DNA from: Prolixibacteraceae bacterium | GTDB taxonomy: Bacteria; Bacteroidota; Bacteroidia; Bacteroidales; Prolixibacteraceae | Direction: 5' to 3' | Assembly: GCA_018648265.1 (NCBI GenBank) | Contig: JABGRN010000001.1 | Location: 104,214-168,213, forward strand | DNA: 64,000 bases | Shown here: piece after piece, positions 57,287 through 64,000 of the stretch | How the letters are laid out: every line of letters starts with the position of its first letter | How positions within the stretch are numbered: the stretch's first letter is position 1 | Program-made: the position numbers and the translations under genes | Notes under the pieces: model-generated | What the model was told of the DNA's origin: nothing | Databases searched by the model: none | What the model saw: only the letters and a program-made list of their open reading frames with translations

Positions 57287-58498
57287 TCATTTGAGGTATA
57301 AATTACTATCGCCGTAACTTAAAAAGCGGAAATCGTTGGTAAGGGCAAAGTCGTAAACTCTTTTCCAGTCGTTGCCTAAAAATGCGCTGATTAAAAGTAG
57401 TAAAGTACTTTGTGGCTGATGGAAATTGGTAAACATTCCACTTATAATTTTGAAGTTATAACCCGGCAGAATTATTATTTGTGTTGAAAATTGTATGACA
57501 TTTTGATTGTTTTTCTCCAGGTAATATAGTATGTTTTGAAGTGCTTTTTTTGTGCTGATGTTAGCCTCATTCTCATACGGTTCCCACTGTAAAACTTTTG
57601 GTTTGTTTGGGTTAAATGAGTTGTTTTCTATTTGTAAGCCAAGCCAGTACAAACTCTCTAGCGAGCGAACAGAAGTAGTTCCAACGGCAATAATATTATC
57701 TGGATTTTTAATAAACCCTTCGATTATGTTTTTAGGAATAATTACCGACTCATGGTGCATATTATGTCCCGAAATGGTTTCCGATTTTACAGGTTGAAAG
57801 GTTCCGGCTCCCACATGCAAGGTGATTTCCTTGGTTGAAATATTTTTATTAGAAAGTTGCTTGAAAATATTTTCTGTAAAATGTAATCCTGCGGTGGGCG
57901 CTGCAACCGAGCCATCAATTTTGGCATAAACAGTTTGGTAAGTTTCTTCGTCGGCGTCCTCTGTTTCGCGGTTTAAATAGGGTGGAATTGGAAGTGTACC
58001 AGTATGTTCAATAATTTCGGCAAAAGAAATTGGTTTATCCCAAGAGAATTCAATTAAAAATGAATTTCCGATTTGCTCTTTTTTTTCAGCCTGAATAACA
58101 ATTTTTTTTCCATCAATTTCAACTTCACGTTTTAATTTCCCTGATTTCCATTTTTTTGAATTGCCGAGCATACATTTCCAGACAACGCTCTCTTTTTCCT
58201 GAAATGCAATTTGGTAATCAGTTGGTTTAACCGGCTCTAAACAAAAAATCTCAATTTTGGCTCCGGTCTCTTTTCTGAAAAATAACCGTGCATGAATTAC
58301 CCGCGTGTTATTAGAAACCAGTTGAGTATTTTCTGGTAAATATTCAGCACAAGCATTAAATGAATTTTCTTCAATATCACCGTTCTTCCAAATTAATAAT
58401 TTCGATTTATCGCGTTCGGAGAGTGGGTATTTAGCTATTCTGGCATCAGGTAAATTGTAGGTAAAATCGCTAATTTTTATGTCTTTGTGTGAATTCAA
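57287..58498 (-). CDS. queA: S-adenosylmethionine:tRNA ribosyltransferase-isomerase QueA
   Basis: A 403-residue enzyme that moves the ribosyl part of SAM to 7-aminomethyl-7-deazaguanine in tRNA, making epoxyqueuosine. FTYNLPDARIAKYPLSERDKSKLLIW start region, NNTRVIHARLFFRKETGAKIEIFCLEP, AAPTAGLHFTENIF, LHVGAGTFQPVKSETISGHNMHHE and TNFHQPQSTLLLLISAF are the family motifs. About 50 residues longer than E. coli QueA. The frame opens with TTG at 58498; no in-frame ATG precedes the conserved region. Confidence 0.96.
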   Translation of the reverse strand: MNSHKDIKISDFTYNLPDARIAKYPLSERDKSKLLIWKNGDIEENSFNACAEYLPENTQLVSNNTRVIHARLFFRKETGAKIEIFCLEPVKPTDYQIAFQEKESVVWKCMLGNSKKWKSGKLKREVEIDGKKIVIQAEKKEQIGNSFLIEFSWDKPISFAEIIEHTGTLPIPPYLNRETEDADEETYQTVYAKIDGSVAAPTAGLHFTENIFKQLSNKNISTKEITLHVGAGTFQPVKSETISGHNMHHESVIIPKNIIEGFIKNPDNIIAVGTTSVRSLESLYWLGLQIENNSFNPNKPKVLQWEPYENEANISTKKALQNILYYLEKNNQNVIQFSTQIIILPGYNFKIISGMFTNFHQPQSTLLLLISAFLGNDWKRVYDFALTNDFRFLSYGDSNLYLK

Positions 58499-58553
58499 AA
58501 TCTATATTTTTTATGATGTAAAAATAGCTTAAAATTCCATTACATAAAATTGC

Positions 58554-58561
58554 TACTTTTG
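58554..58561 (+). promoter_or_regulatory. -7 element TACTTTTG of the DUF2027-Smr gene
   Basis: TACTTTTG, the same octamer as both rpsL promoters, lies 16 bp before the ATG at 58578. No strong -33 box is visible. Confidence 0.5.
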
Positions 58562-58577
58562 CAGAAAATAGAGAGAG

Positions 58578-59618
58578 ATGATAAAAATAGGTGATAAAGT
58601 AAAGTTTCTGAATGATGTGGGAGGCGGAGTTGTAATCAGTTTTATCAGTAAAAATATGGTGAATGTTGAGAATGAGGATGGTTTCGAAATACCTTGTCCT
58701 ATTTCTGAACTGTTAAATATAAGTGCCCCGGAATTAAATGCAGGGTTTGAATCGGAGGAGAAATCAAACTCTCAAACAGAAGTATTTAGCGAGCCAATTT
58801 ATGAAACTCCCACAGGTGAAATTATAAATGGGAAAAATTCTCCAGATTTTTATTTCTGTTTTGTACCTGCTGATTCTAAAAATCCCCTGGCCGGTGAAAT
58901 CGAATTGTACCTGGTGAATGACAGTAATTTTAAGATAATGTATCATTATTCTCATTTTAAAAACGATGGGGTTGAAACGGTTAAATTTGGTAATGTTCAG
59001 TCAAATTCAAAGACTTCTTTGGAAAGTTTTGTTGAAAGCGAATTAAATGAATTGCCGGAATTTGGTTTTCAACTTTTGTATTTTAAAGATGAGGACAAAG
59101 AATTAAAAGATCCAATTACAAAGAGATTCAAGGTGAATCCGGTAAAATTTTATAAAGAATCGAGTTTTCAAAAGAATCAGTTTTTTAAAAGAAATGCTTT
59201 GATTTTACAAATCGGAAAAAACATATTGACCACTGAAATTGATAAACTGACGCAACATGATTTTCAAAAAGTTGTAAAAGAGAAAGAGCAGAAGTTGGTA
59301 GTTAAAAAGGAACTTAAAAAAAGAACTTCCGAAATTGTTGAGGTGGATCTGCATATTAACGAACTGATTGATAATTCGAAGGGATTGAGTAATCGGGAAA
59401 TACTTGATATCCAACTGGAAAAGGTGGAGTCTGAAATGCGGTCAGCCATTCAATCGGGTGTAAAACGTGTTGTTTTTATTCACGGTGTGGGGCAAGGGGT
59501 GCTTAAATTGGAAGTGGCTAAAAAACTGAAATCGAAATTTAAAAAATACTATTTTCAGGATGCTTCTTTTAAGGAATATGGATACGGGGCTACAATGGTT
59601 ATTCTGAGAAGGGGATAA
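58578..59618 (+). CDS. DUF2027 protein with C-terminal Smr domain
   Basis: A 346-residue cytosolic protein. Residues 1-55 (MIKIGDKVKFLNDVGGGVVISFISKNMVNVENEDGFEIPCPISEL) are a KOW/Tudor-like barrel; residues 85-235 match DUF2027. The C-terminal 90 residues are a Smr domain with EVDLHINEL and VVFIHGVGQGVLK...YGYGATMVIL, the motifs of the MutS2/Smr nuclease family. This architecture is typical of Bacteroidota. The role may be in RNA or DNA cleavage, not proven for this group. It ends before a bidirectional terminator. Confidence 0.92.
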   Translation: MIKIGDKVKFLNDVGGGVVISFISKNMVNVENEDGFEIPCPISELLNISAPELNAGFESEEKSNSQTEVFSEPIYETPTGEIINGKNSPDFYFCFVPADSKNPLAGEIELYLVNDSNFKIMYHYSHFKNDGVETVKFGNVQSNSKTSLESFVESELNELPEFGFQLLYFKDEDKELKDPITKRFKVNPVKFYKESSFQKNQFFKRNALILQIGKNILTTEIDKLTQHDFQKVVKEKEQKLVVKKELKKRTSEIVEVDLHINELIDNSKGLSNREILDIQLEKVESEMRSAIQSGVKRVVFIHGVGQGVLKLEVAKKLKSKFKKYYFQDASFKEYGYGATMVILRRG

Positions 59619-59704
59619 ATAAATTTAAAGCGTTGAAATTAGTGTCAGCGAAAAAATTATCTTTTTCGGGCCTTTGTTTAGAAAACGTTAAGGCAAGTTG
59701 AATT

Positions 59705-59740
59705 AAAGATGGCATCTCTTCTAAGTGATGCCATCTTTAA
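59705..59740. terminator. bidirectional terminator between convergent genes
   Basis: AAAGATGGCATC (59705-59716) and GATGCCATCTTT (59727-59738) form a perfect 12-bp stem with a 10-nt loop. The A/T arms make it usable by both the DUF2027-Smr gene and the nucleoside hydrolase gene. Confidence 0.85.
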
Positions 59741-59781
59741 ATAATACCTTTTGCAGAATTCGAAGTTATTTTCGGGATTGA

Positions 59782-60756
59782 TTATTTCGCAAGTTTTTCA
59801 AACAAATCCCTGAAAATTGCATCGCGGTTGAGCGAGCTTGCCATGCGCATAAAATGCCGCGATTGGTCAACACTGAATGTAACCTGATCTGTTAAAACCG
59901 GACTGTGAACCAAATCGGTTGAAATCCATGCAGGATTAACAAGCCATGCCACAGCTGTCACATCCCAGATAACTTTCGACCAGGCTGTTTTGCCTCCGCT
60001 GTATTCAATCACAATATTTAACAGGTAATCCGACAATTCATTTTTACCTTTTAAATTATGTTCAAGTTCTGGAATTGTTGTGTGAAAATGCGAAACCACA
60101 GGACGGCATGGCATTACAACAAAAGGAACTCCAGAATTAAAAACAACCTGAGCAGCCAAAACATCCTGTTTTAGATTGAATTCTTTTTGATGAGGCCAGT
60201 TTAAACCGTTTCCACCCAACCAAACCACAACAATGTTTTTTATAATTTTGGGTTCGATTAAAATGGCAGAAGCAATGTTTGTAATACATCCCACCGGAAC
60301 CACGTAAAGTGGATCTTCCGGACTGCTGGCCAAAGCTTTTTTTACCAGGTCGAGTGCCGCATCGCTGCGAATTGGTTTCGTAACATCTGAAAGATATTTG
60401 TCGGAACCGCGAAATGCAAAACCTTCAGAAGATTTATCCATCATTTTTAATAAGCGTAGAATTTCTTTGTAGCTTTTTTCCATCCCATCTCCCGGCCCGT
60501 TGGATCGGCTGTTATGAAATGGTGCTGCATAAACCGCTTGCAAATCTACCTTTTCCGGCGAAAGCACGGCATAAGCAAGTGCAAACTGATCGTCAACTTC
60601 GTTGTAAGTATCGGTATCTAGTACCATTTTTATTTTTCCACTTGGCGGAGTAAGTTGGTTTAAGCGAAACGTTTCGTCGAGTTTTGGAAAAGTCTGTGCA
60701 TTTAAACTTAAAATGGCGAAAATGTATGCGAATGTTAAAACTGACTTGATTTTCAT
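59782..60756 (-). CDS. secreted inosine-uridine-type nucleoside hydrolase
   Basis: A 324-residue protein with a signal peptide (residues 1-20, SLNAQ). The calcium-binding start VLDTDTYNEVDDQFALAYA has the D-x-D-x(5)-DD pattern of the family (Asp47, Asp49, Asp55, Asp56). VPVGCITNIASAI and the IWDVTAVAWLVNP segment complete the site. It should split N-glycosidic bonds of nucleosides, here outside the cytoplasm; some relatives act on other substrates. Starts 11 bp after the TIM-barrel gene, so one transcript. Confidence 0.88.
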   Translation of the reverse strand: MKIKSVLTFAYIFAILSLNAQTFPKLDETFRLNQLTPPSGKIKMVLDTDTYNEVDDQFALAYAVLSPEKVDLQAVYAAPFHNSRSNGPGDGMEKSYKEILRLLKMMDKSSEGFAFRGSDKYLSDVTKPIRSDAALDLVKKALASSPEDPLYVVPVGCITNIASAILIEPKIIKNIVVVWLGGNGLNWPHQKEFNLKQDVLAAQVVFNSGVPFVVMPCRPVVSHFHTTIPELEHNLKGKNELSDYLLNIVIEYSGGKTAWSKVIWDVTAVAWLVNPAWISTDLVHSPVLTDQVTFSVDQSRHFMRMASSLNRDAIFRDLFEKLAK

Positions 60757-60767
60757 TATTGAAAATT

Positions 60768-61757
60768 TTAAAACTGTTTCATATAATCCAAAAATGCTTT
60801 TGCTGTTTTATCCATATTTTCCATCGAGCCGCCACCATCTAAAACTTCGCACATTTCGTAAACTACCCAACCCTGGTAACCAATTTCTTTTAATGCATCG
60901 AACCATGTTTTATAGTCAATTATTCCTTGTCCCATTGCAACGGCCCGCATTGCTGGTTGCTCGGCTTTGTAGTTGGTTAAATGGTTTACGTAACTATAAC
61001 GTGGGTGTGCAACATAATCGGCCGCAATTGTATTTACAATAAAAGGTTTCATTTTTAAAATTGATTCACGTAATTCTTCCGGTGTTAATCCTTCCAAAAC
61101 CGGCGACCATGCATCCCACCCGGCCATTACATTGGGCATATTAACTTCGCGCAATAACCAGCTCATGGCATCGTGGTGAAGTGCAATGTCGTGGTGGTTC
61201 TGAACGGCTAAAGTAACGCCGTGTTCTGCAGCCAGTTTTCCCGCCATTTTTAACCCGGCAACAACTTCAGCATATTGTTTGTCGTAAGGAACTCCGGGAC
61301 GTTCGTAACCCGTAAAAATGCGTACCATGTCGGTTCCCAAATCTTTTGCCAGTTCGGCAATTTCGCCAACCCAGGTTGCCTGGATTTCTGCATTGGGAAT
61401 TCCGGGTTTATCAATTCCGGCGGTAAAATCGGTATAACCGGCCATTGCAACCAATGTTAATCCCAGTGAATCTATTTTTGCTTTTAGTTTTGCCCGGGCG
61501 GCTTTGTCGTAATCGTGTGGCGAAACGTGTGGCCGTTTGGCAACCAGCATTACGCCTTCGTAACCAAGTTCTTTGGCTTTCACAAGAAATTCGTCAACTG
61601 TTAGTTGGGTTTGTCCACGCCAAATTCCCAGATAACTTACCGAGTGCAAACAGGTTTTTACTTTAAAATCTGCCGGGTTTCCGCTTGGTGTTTTTTGTGC
61701 ATTTACAGAAATTGTAAGAATTAAAAATGCTGCAATAAAAAGGAAAATTCGTTTCAT
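60768..61757 (-). CDS. secreted sugar phosphate isomerase/epimerase-like TIM-barrel protein
   Basis: A 329-residue exported protein (signal residues 1-20, ISVNAQ) of the xylose-isomerase-like TIM-barrel family. Metal-site candidates: MLVAKRPHVSPHDYDKA, LAVQNHHDIALHHDAMSWLL, MAGWDAWSPV, and WVVYEMCEVLDGGG (Glu). It pairs with the nucleoside hydrolase, fitting a pathway for a released sugar or sugar-like moiety (inference). The start is the first ATG, 183 bp from the divergent T9SS gene. Confidence 0.82.
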   Translation of the reverse strand: MKRIFLFIAAFLILTISVNAQKTPSGNPADFKVKTCLHSVSYLGIWRGQTQLTVDEFLVKAKELGYEGVMLVAKRPHVSPHDYDKAARAKLKAKIDSLGLTLVAMAGYTDFTAGIDKPGIPNAEIQATWVGEIAELAKDLGTDMVRIFTGYERPGVPYDKQYAEVVAGLKMAGKLAAEHGVTLAVQNHHDIALHHDAMSWLLREVNMPNVMAGWDAWSPVLEGLTPEELRESILKMKPFIVNTIAADYVAHPRYSYVNHLTNYKAEQPAMRAVAMGQGIIDYKTWFDALKEIGYQGWVVYEMCEVLDGGGSMENMDKTAKAFLDYMKQF

Positions 61758-61940
61758 GTTTTTTTAATATTGAGTTTGGCGATGAAGATAGAAAATTAAG
61801 AGGAAAATTGAAAATATTGAATTCTTTTGACTTTGTGTGTAAATAACTTTCTTGTTTCATTTGCTTCCTATTTTGCCGAGCCTTGGTTAAATTATATATT
61901 TTATGTAAATTACATTCCTAATCTTAAAAAAACCATCTTG

Positions 61941-63650
61941 ATGAAACATCTATACTTCTTTTTAGTAGCAAGCTGCTTAGCAACAGCAGTTATGGCCCAG
62001 GCAGGAATACCAGTTAACCTGCTAACTCCTGGTCAGCAACTCGAAAACATCAGTTTCGAAATTGACCCTTTGGCAATAAATAATCAACCTTTGGAAGGAT
62101 CAACCATGTTTAGTATAAATGATATTTCGATCCAGGATTCAGTTTATTATTATAATGGTAACGGTGATGAATGGAACATATTTTTCCGTTTGCAAAACCT
62201 TGAACGTAATACTTTTGGTAACACAACTAATTATATTCAGCATTATTTTGATGAGGACAATTCTATTTGGATTAATAAGGAAAAAGGGGTAATTTCTTAC
62301 ATCAATGATGAAGTATTGAGGGAGAAGTTTGTTAAATATGCATGGAATAGGAAAACAGGGGAATGGGCGGATACAAGTTATTTTGAAAAAAGGAATGAAA
62401 CAGGAAATCTATTACAGCTTTTTAGTAAAAATTGGGATGATTTTTCCGACAGTTTTAGTTTTGGTTTTAAAAATCTATACACACAAAATGAAAATGGGCA
62501 GGTAACCGAAAGGATTGATTTGGATTGGGATAGTGAAACGCAGAAGTGGGTGAATGAAATGAAAGTAATTCAAAGTTATGATAATGAAGGTACACTTATG
62601 CAGGTAAGCTATAAGGATTGGGATGAAGCTTCCTTTGCCTGGGTTAATAGCTCCAACCACTTATACTCATGGGAAGGTAATGATCAAACAATTATTATCC
62701 AAAACTGGAATAGTGAAACCAATAACTGGGAAGATGATGTGAAGTATCTATTCCAATATCAGCCTATTGAAGGAAGCACGGCAATAGCAGCCAATAGATT
62801 TAATTTACTCAATAAAAGTTTGGTAATGGGGCCAACGGACGCTAAGGGTGGTGGCTATGGCTTGTTACTATTACTTTTTAAAATGTTCTCCATGGACCCC
62901 CTCACGGGCCAATGGGCTAACCTATACCAGGTGCTTTATTCCTATAATACTATAAACCTGCTTATCCTTATGATTAGCCAAAATTTTGTTAACCCCGAAA
63001 GCAGTAGTTCTTCACATAATATCACAGTAAATACTAAATCAGGCAATTCTTCAGTTGAAGGAGAATGGCAAAACACAGGACAGACCTTTTTTGTATATGA
63101 CAATAATGAGAATTTAACGCAGGAAAAAAACCAGAACTGGGATAAAGATGCAGAAGATTGGGTAGATATTAGCCAATGCGATTATGTCTATAACACAAAT
63201 AATGATAATACAGAGAGTTATTGCAAGAATTGGATTAGTTCTACTAATGAATGGATAAATAACTCCAGGTCTTATGATTTTTTTGATGAAGAAAAAGGAT
63301 TTAGAACCTGGGAATATAACCAATGGTGGAATACTGTAGAAAATGTGTGGGTGAATAGCTACAGAACAGACTATTTCTGGTCTTCATTTGTACCAGTAGG
63401 TGTAAATATTAATGAGTTACCCGGCATTTCAGTTTATCCAAACCCGACAAATGGAAAAATAATGATAAATGGCGATTTTCTCGAAAAAGAAGCTACTGTA
63501 AAAATTTATTCTATTACCGGAAAACTAATGAAGTTGGAAGTTATTAATTCTCCAAAAGAAATGGATATTAATAATCTGGCAAACGGTGTTTATTTCGTAA
63601 CTGTCTTTTCGGAGATGGGTACTTTTAGGAAAAAAATTGTAAAGGAATAG
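61941..63650 (+). CDS. T9SS-exported repeat protein with type A C-terminal sorting domain
   Basis: A 569-residue secreted protein. Signal peptide MKHLYFFLVASCLATAVMAQ from the ATG at 61941; the open frame upstream is not coding. The middle contains at least six imperfect Trp-rich repeats of the form (N/D)W(D/N)-x-x-T-x-x-W-x-(N/D) (for example DWDSETQKWVNE, NWNSETNNWEDD, NWDKDAEDWVDI, NWISSTNEWINN). The last 80 residues, starting ISVYPNPTNGKIMING and ending GTFRKKIVKE, are a type IX secretion sorting domain, removed at the cell surface. No enzymatic motif is seen; a surface or adhesive role is possible. Confidence 0.85.
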   Translation: MKHLYFFLVASCLATAVMAQAGIPVNLLTPGQQLENISFEIDPLAINNQPLEGSTMFSINDISIQDSVYYYNGNGDEWNIFFRLQNLERNTFGNTTNYIQHYFDEDNSIWINKEKGVISYINDEVLREKFVKYAWNRKTGEWADTSYFEKRNETGNLLQLFSKNWDDFSDSFSFGFKNLYTQNENGQVTERIDLDWDSETQKWVNEMKVIQSYDNEGTLMQVSYKDWDEASFAWVNSSNHLYSWEGNDQTIIIQNWNSETNNWEDDVKYLFQYQPIEGSTAIAANRFNLLNKSLVMGPTDAKGGGYGLLLLLFKMFSMDPLTGQWANLYQVLYSYNTINLLILMISQNFVNPESSSSSHNITVNTKSGNSSVEGEWQNTGQTFFVYDNNENLTQEKNQNWDKDAEDWVDISQCDYVYNTNNDNTESYCKNWISSTNEWINNSRSYDFFDEEKGFRTWEYNQWWNTVENVWVNSYRTDYFWSSFVPVGVNINELPGISVYPNPTNGKIMINGDFLEKEATVKIYSITGKLMKLEVINSPKEMDINNLANGVYFVTVFSEMGTFRKKIVKE

Positions 63651-63716
63651 ATTAATTCCCCCAATTTTTAGCCTGGCGGGAATAATACCAAGCCTTTTCA
63701 TGGCAGAAAATATGTA

Positions 63717-63838
63717 GTGTCTCTTAGAAAACGCCAATAACAGCGTTATGCTCATCTTGAAAACAGTCATTTACGAAAGTAAACTCCTTGATTTTCAAGA
63801 TTTCGCAAGCCTTGTTCTTGACATTTTCTAAAAAACAC
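63717..63838 (-). mobile_element. 122-bp MITE-like element, copy 2 (inverted)
   Basis: The second copy of the element at 51743-51864, in the opposite orientation and of the same length, with a few substitutions and no indels seen. It lies 66 bp after the T9SS gene. Similarity continues beyond its 63838 end for about 27 bp (to about 63868). No protein is encoded. Confidence 0.7.
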
Positions 63839-63932
63839 TTGAATAATATATAGTTTTTTTAGAAGTACTATGTAGTAAATTTTGTGCAAAAATTTCAGGT
63901 TCAATCAGGAAATACGACATCGGGATTTAACA

Positions 63933-64000
63933 ACTGAAAACTGTGACTGAAAACTGTGACTGAAAACTGTGACTGAAAACTGTGACTGAAAACTGTGACT
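63933..64000. repeat. 13-bp tandem repeat, at least five copies, running off the window
   Basis: ACTGAAAACTGTG is repeated five times without change from 63933 to 63997 and goes on at the window edge. A single inverse copy lies at 53138-53153. The remaining bases from 63651 to 63932, apart from the MITE-like copy, show nothing recognisable. Confidence 0.9.

Noticed and set aside
63933..64000. Possible CRISPR array at the right edge
   Set aside because: The 13-bp units are directly adjacent without spacers, so this is a simple tandem repeat.

Overview
The window is chromosomal DNA of a Bacteroidota member. Evidence: the ribosomal proteins and their single long operon, promoters of the TAnnTTTG type, a secreted protein with a type IX secretion (T9SS) C-terminal sorting domain, a FecI/FecR/TonB-receptor locus, DUF2027-Smr, and many periplasmic lipoproteins and sulfatases. 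The mix of formylglycine sulfatases, SGNH esterase, sugar isomerases and secreted hydrolases suggests a polysaccharide-degrading, probably marine or anoxic-sediment Marinilabiliales/Prolixibacteraceae-like organism (inference; no 16S in the window).

Layout. 1-8 kb: leftward yicC (partial) and mnmA, a small frameshifted gene, then rightward an SLC12-like cation-chloride cotransporter, a secreted alpha/beta-hydrolase and a PQQ-type beta-propeller lipoprotein. 8.4-14.1 kb: an accessory island whose units (trypsin-like protease plus helical partner, beta-lactamase-family hydrolase, SAM methyltransferase, secreted beta-propeller-like protein) are separated by folded, attC-like sites. In three units the 5' core is the inverse of the 3' core of the same unit, which is the rule for integron cassettes; no integrase is visible. 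A truncated GNAT gene sits at its right border. 14.6-18.1 kb: a sulfatase and a fucose/arabinose-isomerase-like protein. 18.4-22 kb: a C39-peptidase ABC exporter and its HlyD adaptor.

22-39.4 kb: the str-S10-spc-alpha ribosomal super-operon (rpsL to rplQ, with fusA, secY, infA and rpoA), driven by two tandem promoters and closed by a strong terminator. tuf is absent, and so is map, which often lies between secY and infA in this phylum.

39.4-64 kb: a second sulfatase; a Tat-type sugar isomerase/epimerase-like protein; rarA; a FecI-FecR-TonB receptor-serine hydrolase locus; an ABC-F ATPase; a BaiN/HI0933-type flavoprotein with a promoter that predicts a leaderless mRNA; a leftward run queA - double SGNH hydrolase - third sulfatase - ywbE; a DUF2027-Smr protein; a secreted nucleoside hydrolase with a TIM-barrel partner; and a T9SS-exported repeat protein. 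Intergenic spaces here hold short tandem repeats, hairpin repeats and two oppositely oriented copies of a 122-bp element with terminal inverted repeats.
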